The notes beneath the pieces are model-generated. The model worked only from the letters and a program-made list of their open reading frames with translations, did not search any database and was not told the origin of the DNA. A stretch of 64,000 nt of DNA from Nannocystis bainbridge (GTDB lineage Bacteria > Myxococcota_A > Polyangia > Nannocystales > Nannocystaceae): positions 2,692,001-2,756,000 of the forward strand of contig NZ_JAQNDL010000001.1 of NCBI RefSeq assembly GCF_028368995.1, read 5' to 3'. Positions within the stretch are counted from its first letter, which is position 1, and the number at the start of each line of letters is the position of its first letter. The translations under genes were made by a program, and so were the position numbers. Positions 9,453 to 18,800 of this stretch are shown here, one piece after another.

Positions 9453-10628
9453 TCACGACAAGCGACCGCCGCGCCAGCGCACGCGATGCTTCTTGTCGAT
9501 CGCCCGGGCTCGCTCGCCCGGGGCGAGCCCGAGGAATTCGACCTCGCCCGCGTCCCTCCACGCGTTTAGCCAGTCCTTGACGTCGGCCAGGCAGGTCATC
9601 GGTAGCCGCAAGCCGTCCCCGACGAGCGTGGGGAATTCGACCTCGCCGGCGTCGCGCAACCGGTCCGCCAGCGCCGCGCGGGCCCTCCGGTGATAGCGCT
9701 GCTGCAGCTCGGCCATGTACGACGTCTCCATCACGGGCGCCTCGAACATCTCGGTCTGCCCTCTTTGCAGCCGCTCGCGCTGCTTCGCCTCGGCCCGCGC
9801 CGCTCGTTGCTCGGGCGTCACCTCTCGCTCGGTGTCACGAAACGCGACCAGGCCGTGAAGGCTTCGCGTCGCGTAGACCAGGTGATAACAGGTCCGATCG
9901 TGGCGCGGGTTGAGCACGACCGTCGGCACGCAGTGCGCGAAGCCTCCCGCCCTGAGCACCCGATCGCAGTACGTCTCGACGATCCGGTCCTCCCGGTCGA
10001 GGTCCGCCAATCCCCGCCACGCCTCGCGGTAGGTCGCGTCGCCGAACAGGTCGATGAACGACTGGAGCGCGACCGACTCACCGTCGTCGACGAAGCGGGT
10101 GATGTCCTTGGTCATGAAGTTGATCAGCACCTCGCTGCGGCGGATCTTCAGCAGCGGCGTGATCGCCTTCAGCCCGTAGCCCGTCCAGCCGGTCGGATCG
10201 ATGAAGACGAAGGCGAACGGCTGCGGTCCCTGCTCGGCGAACCGACACGCCTGCTGGATATGCGCCTCGAACTCGCCGTTGTGGGCCGCGCTCTCGACCG
10301 ACGCGAATTGCTCGTCCAGTAACCCCTGCAGCAGCGCAAACGCCTCGCGGCCGGTCTCGACGAACATCCCGCGGACCCGCAGCTCGATCTGCCGCGCCCG
10401 CAACAGGTCTCGCGCCGCGCACAGCTGGGTGAGCGCCACGTGCGGCGAGGTGTCCCGCAGCGCCTCGGTGGCCTGCTGCCACGGCCCCGAGAACCCGTCG
10501 ATATAGTTGAGCGTCGTCCCCGGTCGGTAATGCCCGATCTTCAGGGCGAGCTGCTGCAGATAGTGCTCGAGCACGTAATGTTTGACATACGCCTGCTCGC
10601 GGCGTCGATAGTCTTGACGATGTACCAC
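9453..10628 (-). CDS. tcmP: Three-Cys-motif partner protein TcmP
   Basis: 391 residues from GTG 10628, with a GGAGGGG ribosome site just upstream. The sequence matches the TcmP family: HYVLEHYLQQLALKIGHY near the N-terminus, YIDGFSGPW at about 43-51, then FVFIDPTGWTGYG and LINFMTKDITRF. The DGFSGPG/FIDP blocks recall a class I methyltransferase-like fold. TcmP is defined by its neighbour, a protein with a three-Cys motif, and that neighbour (DUF5131) lies 21 bp upstream on the same strand, so the two form an operon. The function of the pair is not established; mobile and defence contexts have been suggested. The C-terminal 140 residues hold two winged-helix-like repeats beginning DAGEVEF. Confidence 0.85.
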   Translation of the reverse strand: MVHRQDYRRREQAYVKHYVLEHYLQQLALKIGHYRPGTTLNYIDGFSGPWQQATEALRDTSPHVALTQLCAARDLLRARQIELRVRGMFVETGREAFALLQGLLDEQFASVESAAHNGEFEAHIQQACRFAEQGPQPFAFVFIDPTGWTGYGLKAITPLLKIRRSEVLINFMTKDITRFVDDGESVALQSFIDLFGDATYREAWRGLADLDREDRIVETYCDRVLRAGGFAHCVPTVVLNPRHDRTCYHLVYATRSLHGLVAFRDTEREVTPEQRAARAEAKQRERLQRGQTEMFEAPVMETSYMAELQQRYHRRARAALADRLRDAGEVEFPTLVGDGLRLPMTCLADVKDWLNAWRDAGEVEFLGLAPGERARAIDKKHRVRWRGGRLS

Positions 10629-10649
10629 GGCCCCCTCCAGGGAACCCGA

Positions 10650-11441
10650 TCATGCTAGCACTTCGAGACGCACGGGCTCGCGCGACCGGACCGGGCGCGC
10701 CTGCGAGCGCTCGCGGGCGCTCGCGGGCAGCTCGTCGAAAGTCCGACCGAGCAGCGTGCGACCGTGACGGCTCTTCTGCACGCCGCCCCACTGCTTGAAG
10801 AAGAACGGCACTCCGGCGTCGCGCGCCTGCTCGAGCAGCGAGAGGACCCACGCTTCCTGCATCGGCCGCGCCTTTGGGCCGCTCTCACCGCCGACGATTA
10901 CCCAGTCGATCCCGCGCAGGTCGACCCGCCCGAGATCCTCGAGCAGCGGCTCGATCGAGAGGAAGCGCAGCGCCGCCGGCGTCTCGCGCAGCACGTCGAT
11001 CCGCGGCAGCCCGAACTTGCGATCCTCGACGCTGACCCCGAGCCAGATCTGCGGCTGTCGGACCAGCGCATCCGGCAACTCCGAGCACACCTGCCGCATG
11101 CGTGCGGCTCGCTTGGTCAGCACCTGGTACGTGTGCCACGGCGCCCGGTTCATCGTCGTGAACACGCTGCGGATGAACTCGATCGGCACGCCCTCCTGAA
11201 ACAGGTCGCTCATCGAGTTGACGAAGATCCGCCGGCTCTTGCGCCACCGCAGCGGCTCCGCCAACTTCTCGGGCACGAGCCGCAGATCGAACCCCTGGCC
11301 GTACGGATGATCCGGCAGGCCGCGCCAGCGCTCGGCGAACGTCTCGGCGTAGCAGTGCTTGCAGCCCGGGCTGATCTTGGTGCACCCCCGCACCGGGTTC
11401 CAGGTGGCGTCGGTCCACTCGATCGCGCTGCCGTCGCTCAT
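10650..11441 (-). CDS. DUF5131 / phage Gp37-Gp68 family protein (three-Cys motif)
   Basis: 263 residues from ATG 11441, chosen because MSDGSAIEWTDATWNP is the conserved N-terminus of the family; the longer frame has no family similarity. The three-Cys motif is C20-x6-C27-x2-C30 (within GCTKISPGCKHCYAE), probably binding an iron-sulphur cluster in a radical-SAM-like arrangement. Later blocks FVNSMSDLF, WLGVSVED, LSIEPLLEDL and VGGESGPKARPM are typical of the family. It is the first gene of a two-gene operon with tcmP. The enzymatic reaction is unknown. Confidence 0.85.
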   Translation of the reverse strand: MSDGSAIEWTDATWNPVRGCTKISPGCKHCYAETFAERWRGLPDHPYGQGFDLRLVPEKLAEPLRWRKSRRIFVNSMSDLFQEGVPIEFIRSVFTTMNRAPWHTYQVLTKRAARMRQVCSELPDALVRQPQIWLGVSVEDRKFGLPRIDVLRETPAALRFLSIEPLLEDLGRVDLRGIDWVIVGGESGPKARPMQEAWVLSLLEQARDAGVPFFFKQWGGVQKSRHGRTLLGRTFDELPASARERSQARPVRSREPVRLEVLA

Positions 11442-11671
11442 TCGTCGGGGATAGCACAGGCCCCGGATCGGCACGAGGTCGCAGCGAGCTGAGCAAACAC
11501 GCGAAGTCTCGTGGGGCCCCCCCAGCGCACCTTGCTGGACCCATTGAAGCGAGCGCGACGACGATCGCTCGCAGATGACGCGAGACCGACGCGCGGGCAT
11601 ACTCTTCGAGCTGCATCACGGCCGCTATGCCGACGCTGCAGCATCCGCTATCCCCGCCCCGAACACCGCTC
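11442..11671. other. Divergent intergenic region
   Basis: 230 bp between the DUF5131 start and the following lipoprotein start. It must contain promoters for both directions, but no convincing -35/-10 pair or operator was recognised. Confidence 0.4.
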
Positions 11672-12376
11672 ATGCCCCACGCTCTCGCCCGCCTCGACCT
11701 CCTCGCCGTCACGCTGCTCGCCGTCCTCCCCGCCTGTCCCGGCGCCGAGAAGACGACCGCCGGCGACGCCACCAGCGACACCTCGACCACCACCACCGGC
11801 ACACCGACCTCGACCGGCACCCCGACCTCGACTGACGCCTCGACCGACACCGACGCCGGCACCGGCACCGAGACCGGCGAGCCGAGCGCGCTGTGCCCTG
11901 ACCACACCGTCGCCGACGCCTGTTGCTGCTTCGAGGCCCACGTCAACCTCTCCTCCACCGTCGAGAACGTGTGTGGCACCACCAGCCTGTGTCCGGCGGT
12001 CGAGTTCGAGTGCAGCGACATCGACCAGACCTGCGCCGCCGCCGACGAGGCCGCCGTGAATTGCGTGCTCGAGGCGCTCGCCGACGGCACCGCGATCGGC
12101 TCGCTGAGCGTGCACTACGACATCGACAACGGCTACGGCCAGCGCAAGATCGACGTCTACCTGCAGGGCGACCGCACCGCCTACGTCGCCCACAAGGAGG
12201 AGCTCGACGCCAGCGGCTATTTTAAAGATGTCGGCCGCTATGAGCTCCGCGACGCCGCGCACTTCGACGACTGCCGGGCCGAGGTCGACATCCAGGCCAA
12301 GGCCGACTGCCTCGAGGAGGTCGTCAGCGGCGAGGTCGGCGAGGTCTGTATCGCGTCGTTCGGGTACGAGACCTGA
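11672..12376 (+). CDS. Lipoprotein with low-complexity linker, function unknown
   Basis: 234 residues from ATG 11672, which directly begins the lipoprotein signal MPHALARLDLLAVTLLAVLPAC; an in-frame ATG lies 45 bp upstream. The mature N-terminus is a roughly 40-residue Thr/Ser/Asp/Gly linker made of GTPTST and TDTDAG repeats. The C-terminal domain (about 70-234) is small, acidic and Cys-rich (ACCCF, ECSDIDQTC, NCVLEAL, DDCRAEVD, ADCLEEV), probably disulphide-bonded in the periplasm or at the cell surface. No known domain was recognised. It is monocistronic. Confidence 0.7.
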   Translation: MPHALARLDLLAVTLLAVLPACPGAEKTTAGDATSDTSTTTTGTPTSTGTPTSTDASTDTDAGTGTETGEPSALCPDHTVADACCCFEAHVNLSSTVENVCGTTSLCPAVEFECSDIDQTCAAADEAAVNCVLEALADGTAIGSLSVHYDIDNGYGQRKIDVYLQGDRTAYVAHKEELDASGYFKDVGRYELRDAAHFDDCRAEVDIQAKADCLEEVVSGEVGEVCIASFGYET

Positions 12377-12731
12377 CCGCAGCCCGTGGCGTGGAGCGCG
12401 ACGGTCCTCCGCGCACCGCCGCCTGCCTGGCGACGCGAGCGTCCCGAGCTGCCGCGCCTCGCGTCGTGGGCGCCGCATCCCGCACCGCGTGCCCCGCGTC
12501 CGCGTGACGCGAAGCCTCGCCCGGCCATGGCCCCGCCGCGCGCGCTCCGCCTGTCACGCCTCGCATCCCGCATCCCACGTGACGCCAGCCGCGCGCGCAG
12601 GCATGCCCACGCGTGACGCCAGCGCCGCGCGCATGCATGCCCACGCGTGACGTCAGCCCTGCGCGCAGGCATGCTCGAAGTGCCTGCCCGACTTCGCCGC
12701 CCTGCTCCCGCCCGCCGAGGCCTCGCTGCTG
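12377..12731. repeat. Gap with 34-bp imperfect tandem repeats
   Basis: This 355-bp gap has no convincing gene. Its right part holds about three imperfect copies of a unit starting gcatgcccacgcgtgacgcc: 12570-12600 (shorter), 12601-12634 and 12635-12668, with a fourth start (gcatgctcg) at 12669. The left part is GC-rich with looser copies of cgcgtgacgc. The last repeat runs up to the beginning of the next gene. Confidence 0.65.
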
Positions 12732-13127
12732 GTGCTGCTGGTCGTCAGCTTCCTCGCGGCCACGCTCGTGCCGCTCGCCTCCGAGGTGTGGCTGCTCGCG
12801 CTCCTGGCGGCCCGGCCCGATCTATGGCCCGCGGCCCTCGCCGTCGCCACCCTCGGCAACACGGCCGGCAGCCTCACCACCTACGCGCTCGGTCGGCTCG
12901 GCCGTGTCGCAATCGACCCTGCCAGGCTCGCCTCGCGCCCGGCCCGGTGGCTGCAGCGCCGCGGCGCCCCGGTGCTCCTGCTCGCCTGGCTCCCGTTCGG
13001 CGGCGACGCCCTGTGCCTGGTCGCAGGCTGGCTCAAGCTGCCCGTCCTGCCCGCCCTGCTGTGGATCGCCCTCGGCAAGCTGGCCCGCTACGCCGCCCTC
13101 GTCTGGCTCTGTTTGACAGCGGCCTGA
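12732..13127 (+). CDS. YqaA/DedA-like small membrane protein
   Basis: 131 residues from GTG 12732. The pattern fits the YqaA branch of the VTT/SNARE-associated (DedA-like) family: FLAATLVPLASEVWLLALL, then a small-residue segment LGNTAGSLTTYALGRLG, a basic loop, GAPVLLLAWLPFGGDALCLVAGWLKLP, and a final helix. These are inner-membrane proteins of about 140 residues; DedA relatives have been linked to lipid carrier transport. The N-terminus looks a little short. The upstream in-frame codons from 12651 contain no ATG, GTG or TTG (only CTG 12684), so GTG 12732 or a non-canonical CTG start must be used. Confidence 0.65.
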   Translation: MLLVVSFLAATLVPLASEVWLLALLAARPDLWPAALAVATLGNTAGSLTTYALGRLGRVAIDPARLASRPARWLQRRGAPVLLLAWLPFGGDALCLVAGWLKLPVLPALLWIALGKLARYAALVWLCLTAA

Positions 13128-13214
13128 CGCACGCTCACCGCGCGATCAGACTTCACGTCGACACCCGCTGCTCGCGTCTCGCCTCACGCAGGTCAGGCCC
13201 GACCGCGATCATGA

Positions 13215-13302
13215 CCTGCCTGTTCGGTCATGGCCTCGAGGACATGCCTTTAAAAGCATGTCCATGAGCACATGGCCTTTCGAACATGCCTGAACGGTCA
13301 GC
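13215..13302. repeat. 14-bp phased CATG array (7 cores) between convergent genes
   Basis: Cores at 13215 (CCTG), 13229, 13243, 13257, 13271 and 13285 (CATG) and 13299 (CAGC), all exactly 14 bp apart; the spacers differ. It fills the gap between the YqaA-like and ABC ATPase genes, and its last core overlaps the ATPase stop codon. Confidence 0.85.
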
Positions 13303-14278
13303 TGACCTTGTCGCGTCCCAGGCTGCTGTACACGTCTTCGAGGTCCGAGCGGACCTTGCTCAGCGAGATCACCTCGACATCGCCCAGCACCAGTTCCTTG
13401 AGCAGGTGGGCCGCCCGCTCCTCGCTGCCGTGGATCCGCACGCGCAGCAGCCCGCGCTCGTCCTTCTCCGGGTCCGGCTGGACCTCGCCCTTGTGCAGCG
13501 GCAGCACCGCCTCGATCAGGCCCTCGTGCTTGCGCAGGATCTCGATCGCGCGCCCCAGCCCGCGCGTCACCTGCACCTCGTGCAGGCGGCGGCCCACCTC
13601 GTAGCGGTTGATCACCTCGTCGACCGGCCCGTGGACCTCGAGCTTGCCCTGCTGGATCACCGCTACCGCGTCGCAGAAGCCGTCGAGCTCGCGCAGGATG
13701 TGGCTGCTGATCACGATCCCGACCCCCTCGCCGGCGACCTGGCGCAGCACCTCGCGCAGCTGCCTGCGCGCCAGTGGGTCGAGGCCGTCGGCTGGCTCGT
13801 CGAGCAGCAGCAATTCCGGCCGGTGGACCAGCGTGCGCGCGATCGCCAGCCGCTGGCGCATGCCCTTGCTCATGTCGGACACGCGCGCGTGCGCCTTGCT
13901 GGCGAGGTCGAACACCTGCAGCAGCTCGTCGACGCGCGCCTTCGCGGCCTTGTCGTCCTGGCCGTAGCACTCGGCGAAGAACGTCAGGTAGCCGGCCGCG
14001 GTCATGCCCGGGTAGAGCGCGGTGCCGTCGCCGAGGAAGCCGATCTTCTGGCGGATCGCGTAGCGTTCGCCCCAGGCGTCGCGGCCGTCCCACAGCACCG
14101 TCCCGCGGTCGGGCTTCTGCAGGGTGGCGAGGATCCGCAGCGTCGTGCTCTTGCCGGCGCCGTTGGGGCCGATGAGGGCCAGCACTTCGCCGGCGCGGAT
14201 CTCGAGGCGGAGGTCGCGGACGGCGTCGCGGACCCCGTCGTACGAGTGATTGACATCGACACAGACGACGCGCTGCAT
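13298..14278 (-). CDS. ABC transporter ATP-binding protein (ABC-2 / drug-export type)
   Basis: 326 residues from ATG 14278. It has a complete ATPase: Walker A GPNGAGKS near residue 39, Q-loop region RQKIGFLGDGTALYPGMTA, signature variant DMSKGMRQRLAIARTL, Walker B LLLLDEPADGLD, and the H-loop ISSHILREL. The order and the 100-residue C-terminal regulatory tail are those of CcmA/NatA-like ABC-2 exporters. The signature LSGGQ is altered to MSKGM, as is common in this subgroup. No permease gene is adjacent, so its partner must be encoded elsewhere. The final codons and stop lie in the phased array. Confidence 0.85.
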   Translation of the reverse strand: MQRVVCVDVNHSYDGVRDAVRDLRLEIRAGEVLALIGPNGAGKSTTLRILATLQKPDRGTVLWDGRDAWGERYAIRQKIGFLGDGTALYPGMTAAGYLTFFAECYGQDDKAAKARVDELLQVFDLASKAHARVSDMSKGMRQRLAIARTLVHRPELLLLDEPADGLDPLARRQLREVLRQVAGEGVGIVISSHILRELDGFCDAVAVIQQGKLEVHGPVDEVINRYEVGRRLHEVQVTRGLGRAIEILRKHEGLIEAVLPLHKGEVQPDPEKDERGLLRVRIHGSEERAAHLLKELVLGDVEVISLSKVRSDLEDVYSSLGRDKVS

Positions 14279-14387
14279 AGGTCTTGGGCTCCCGTGGTGG
14301 TTCGCGGAGAAGACGCGGCCGCCGCCGGCCGATGTTCCCGCCAGCCTACCAGGCATCATCCGCGCTCGCGCGGTACACTGGCGGCCG

Positions 14388-15803
14388 ATGCCGCGTCCCT
14401 CGCTCCGCACCGCGCTCCTCGGCGCCTCGCTCGCGCTCCTGTCCTGCTCGCGCCCCAAGGCGAGCGCCGAGGCCCCCGCGGAGGCGCAGGCGACCGGCGA
14501 GAGCCCGCTGGCGCAGGCCGCCGCCGGGCTGCCCGGCTTCGAGACCGGCGGCATCGCGCGCGACGTGCCCCACGAGCGCTTCTACGTCGAGGTCGGCGAC
14601 GCGCCGGTGCGCGGGCCCGCCGACGCCCCCGTCACCATCGTCGCCTTCTCCGACTTCGAGTGCCCCTACTGCGAGAAGGGCCACCGGAGCATGCTCGCGC
14701 TCGAGCAGGAGTTCGCCGGCCAGCTGCGCTTCGCCTACAAGGCCTTCCCGCTCGAGTTCCACGGCTACGCCCTCGTCGCCGCGCTGATGGCCCGCTCCGC
14801 GCTCGAGCAGGGCAAGTTCTGGGGCTTCTACGACCGCATCTTCGGCCAGAAGGGCATGGACCTCGAGAGCCTGCAGGACGCCGCGCGCGCCGCCGAGCTC
14901 GACCTGAGCAAGATCCAGGACGACCTCGAGGCCCTGCGCTGGGGCACCGCCGTGCAGAAAGACCTGCGTCAGGGCCGGCGCCTCGGCGTCACCGGCACCC
15001 CGGCCTACTTCATCAACGGCCGCCACATCAACGGCGCCAAGCCGCTCGAGCTGCTGCGCTCGGTCGTCCGCGAGGAGCTCGAGCTGGCCGCCAAGTGGCG
15101 CGAGCAGGGCGTCAAGCCCGACCGGATCTACGCCCACGCCATCCAGGACGGCTACCGCGAGGTCCAGGTGCGCAAGCCTCGGCCCGGGCTCAAGCCGGAC
15201 GTCATTTATCCGGTGCCGATCGACGACTCGCCGCAGCGCGGCCCGGCCACCGCCCTGGTCACCATCGTCGAGTTCGCCGACTTCGAGTGCGGCTTCTGCG
15301 TGCGCGGCCACGAGACCGTGGAGAAGCTGCGCCGCCGCTACGGCGACAAGGTCCGCGTGGTGTTCAAGCACTACCCGCTGCCGTTCCACAGCCACGCGTT
15401 CATGGCCGCGCGCGCGGCCATGGCGGCCCAGGCCGAGGGCAAGTTCTGGGAGTTCCACGACCGCCTCTACGGCGAAAAGGCCCGGTTCGACGAGGACACG
15501 CTGCTGCAGATCGCCCGCGAGCTGAAGCTCGACCCCAAGAAGTTCAAGCAGCGTCTGCACGGCGCCGAGGCCGACGCGCGGATCGTCACCGACCAGGATC
15601 TCGGCACCACCCTTGGGGTCCGCGGCACGCCGGCGTACTTCGTCAACGGCCGCGCGGTCGACGGCGCCGTGCCGGAGCTCGAGTTCCGCCTCGTCATCCA
15701 GGAGGAGCTCGAGCGCGCCGAGGCCCTGCTGCGCGAGGGAGTCCCCCCGGCGGCCCTGTATCACCGCCTGGTGACGCCACCGGCCCCGAGCGCGGCCCGC
15801 TGA
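14388..15803 (+). CDS. Lipoprotein with two DsbA-like thioredoxin domains
   Basis: 471 residues from ATG 14388 with lipoprotein signal MPRPSLRTALLGASLALLSC. Two DsbA/Thioredoxin_4 domains lie in tandem. Domain 1 has the active site CPYC (in FSDFECPYCEKGH) and the cis-Pro motif GVTGTPAYFINGR; domain 2 has CGFC (in FADFECGFCVRGH) and GVRGTPAYFVNGR. Each has the internal helical insertion typical of DsbA. It probably oxidises or isomerises disulphides in exported proteins, which fits the many Cys-rich secreted proteins nearby. The fusion of two active units in one chain is unusual compared with single-domain DsbA. It is divergent from the ABC ATPase gene. Confidence 0.88.
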   Translation: MPRPSLRTALLGASLALLSCSRPKASAEAPAEAQATGESPLAQAAAGLPGFETGGIARDVPHERFYVEVGDAPVRGPADAPVTIVAFSDFECPYCEKGHRSMLALEQEFAGQLRFAYKAFPLEFHGYALVAALMARSALEQGKFWGFYDRIFGQKGMDLESLQDAARAAELDLSKIQDDLEALRWGTAVQKDLRQGRRLGVTGTPAYFINGRHINGAKPLELLRSVVREELELAAKWREQGVKPDRIYAHAIQDGYREVQVRKPRPGLKPDVIYPVPIDDSPQRGPATALVTIVEFADFECGFCVRGHETVEKLRRRYGDKVRVVFKHYPLPFHSHAFMAARAAMAAQAEGKFWEFHDRLYGEKARFDEDTLLQIARELKLDPKKFKQRLHGAEADARIVTDQDLGTTLGVRGTPAYFVNGRAVDGAVPELEFRLVIQEELERAEALLREGVPPAALYHRLVTPPAPSAAR

Positions 15804-15884
15804 TCCGGCGCGGAACCGCCCCGCGCGGCCTTGCGCCGGCCGCCCGCGGCGCGAAGCGGCCGCCGATTGGGTGATACTTCCGCG

Positions 15885-18800
15885 GTGCCGGACACACCGA
15901 CTGCGCAGCTGCCGGGCGTGCAGCTCCTCGAGGAGGTCGGCCGCAGCGCGCGGAGCGTGGTCTATCGGGCCCGGCGCGGCGACTTCGTGGTCGCGGTCAA
16001 GCTGCTGCGCACCGACGCCGGCGAGCTCGAGACCGCGGCGCTGAGCTTCCGCCGCGAGGCCGCCACTCTGGCGACGCTGTCGCACCCGTGCGTGGTCCAG
16101 GTGTTCGAGATCGGCGACGCCGCCGGCCTGCCGTACGTGATCATGGAGTACGTCGAGGGCCGGACCCTGGCCGCGCGGCTGGCCGCCGGCCCGCTGTCCG
16201 AGGCCGAGGCGATCCAGCTCGGCCTGCAGCTCGCCGGCGTGCTCGGCGAGATCCACCGCCGGCGCCTGCTCCACCGCGAGATGCGGCCGCAGAACGTGCT
16301 GCTGCTGCCGAACGCCAGCGGCCTGGTCAAGCTGGTCGACTTCGACCTCCGCGACGGCGCGCCGCCGGGCGCCGCCGGGCCCGCGGCCTATCGCGCGCCC
16401 GAGCAGGGCGGCCTGCTCGACCGCACCGTCGACGCCCGCTCCGACCTCTACGCGCTCGGGGCCATGCTGTTCGAGGCGGTCTCCGGCCGCCCGCCGTTCC
16501 TCGCCCGCGAGCCCGACGAGCTGCTGCGCCAGCACGCCGTGCTCGCCCCGCCGCCGCTGCGCGAGCTGGTCCCGCGCTGCTCGCCCGCGTTCGCGGCGGT
16601 GGTCGCCCGCCTGCTGGCCAAGGACCCGGACGACCGGTTCCAGACCGGCGAGGCCACCGCCGCCGCCCTGCTGGCGATCGACGAGTCCATTGGGACAGGT
16701 CCCTTCGGACATTTCGCAAAGGACAGGCTCGACGGCCCGCTGGTCGGCCGCGAGCCCGAGCTCCGCCGGCTCGAGGAGGCTCACGCGCGCGCCCGCGAGG
16801 GCCTCGGCGGCGGCGTGCTCGTCACCGGCGAGCCGGGCAGCGGCAAGTCGCGGCTGCTCGCCGCGTTCGCGGCCGCGCGCGCGGGCGACGGCGTGCCTGT
16901 CCTTTCAGTCAGGTGCCAGCCCGACGCGCGCCCGCTCGCCGGCCTGCGCGCCGCCGTCGACCCGCACCTGCGGCGGCTGCGGCCCGACACCGCGGCCCTG
17001 GCCGGCGGCGACGGCGGCGAGCTGGTGTCGGCCACCGTCGACGCGCTGGCCCTGATCGCCGAGGCCAACCCGGGCGCGGTGCTGTGGGTCGACGACGCCG
17101 AGGTCATCGACGACGCCACCCTCGCCGCCCTGCGCCTGCTCGTCGGCCGGATCGCCGAGCTGCCGCTCCTGCTGGTCACCGTCGGCCGGTTCGAGCGCTG
17201 GGCCGGCGAGCTCGATCGCGACGGCGCCTGCGAATTTTTGGCCCTCGAGGCGCTGTCCGAGCCCGCCGTCGCCGCCTTGATGGCGGCCATGCTCGGCCAG
17301 CGGCGCGTCGACGACGAGCTGGTGCGCCTGGTCGAGAGCCGCAGCGGCGGCCTGCCGCTCGGCGTCATCGAGTACGTGCGCGCCATGCTCGACGGCGGGG
17401 TCCTGCGGCCGTTCTGGGACGTCTGGCAGGTCGAGGTCGCCGGCCTCGCCAACCTCCACCTGCCTGGCGACGTCCAGCAGTTGCTGCTCACCCGCGTCGC
17501 CCGCCTGCGCGAGCGCACCCGCGACGCCCTGCGCGCCGCCGCGGTGCTCGGGCCCGACGTGAAGCCGGCGCTGCTGGCCCGCGTGCTCGGCCGCGACCCG
17601 CTCGGCGTGTCGCAGGCGCTGTCCGAGGCCGCCGCCGCCCGCCTGCTCGAGCGCGGCCCGCTCGGCGACTACGTGTTCGTCCACAACCGCGTGCGCGAGG
17701 CCCTGCTGGCCGGCCTCGACGGCGCCGGCCTGGCCTCGTACCACCAGCGCGTCGCCGAGGCGCTCGACAATGTCGACATCGACGGCGACGGCCTGCACCG
17801 CCTGGCCCACCACTACCTCGCCGGCGACCACTCCAAGCCCGAGCGCGCGATCGAGGTCTGCCTGCGCGCCGGTCGCCTGGCCCAGGCCGAATCGGCCGAC
17901 GAGGACGCCTACCGCTACTTCCGCCGCGCCGACGAGCTGCGCGCCCGCGTCGGCCTGCCGCCCGACCCGCGCCTCGACGAGGGCCTCAGCGAGGTCTGCA
18001 GCCGCACCGGTCGCCACGAAGAGGCCGAAGTACATGTCTCTCGGGCCATGTCGCAAGAGACAGACCCGGCCCGGCGCGCCCAGCTGCTGCGCCGGCGCGC
18101 CCGCGTCGAGCTGTTCCGGCTCGAGCACAAGCGCGCCCTCGCCAGCCTGGCCGCCGCGTTCGCCGAGGTCGGCGCGACCATGCCGTCGCGCAGCCCGCTG
18201 GCGCTGCTGCTCAGCTTCGGCATGGTCCTCGCCGCCGCGCTGATCGCCGCCACCGGGGTCGGCCGCGCCGTCGGTCCGCGCCGCGCCCGCGCCACCCTGC
18301 TCGCCCAGCTCTACGACGACGCCGTGCGCGTCGCCTACTTCGACATCCGCACCGCCACCCTGCTGCAGGCCGTCGGCCGCCTGCGCTACTACGGCGAGCG
18401 CCTCGGCCCATCGGCCGAGCTGGCGCGGGCCAAGATCGCCCTCGGCATCATCTACGCCGCCGTCGGCCGCTCGCACGCCGCCCGCCGCTGCGCCGCCGAG
18501 GGCGTGGCCATGGCCACCGCCGTCGGCGACCGCCGCACCCTCGCGCGCGTCAGCTTCTACGCCGCCGCGATCCACGAGTCGTGCGGCGACGTGCTGGCCT
18601 CCGAGCAGATGCTCGCGCGCACCCTCGCCGATCATCACCGCTGGCTCGAGAACTGGGGCCTGGTGTTCACCCACCAGCTGCTCGCGCTCAACCTGTGGGT
18701 GCGCGGGCACGACGGCCGGGCCCTCGCCGTCCTGCGCCGCCTGACCGCCGAGCTCGAGCTCGAGGGCGACCGCACCACCCGCCAGGCCACCGTCTTCACG

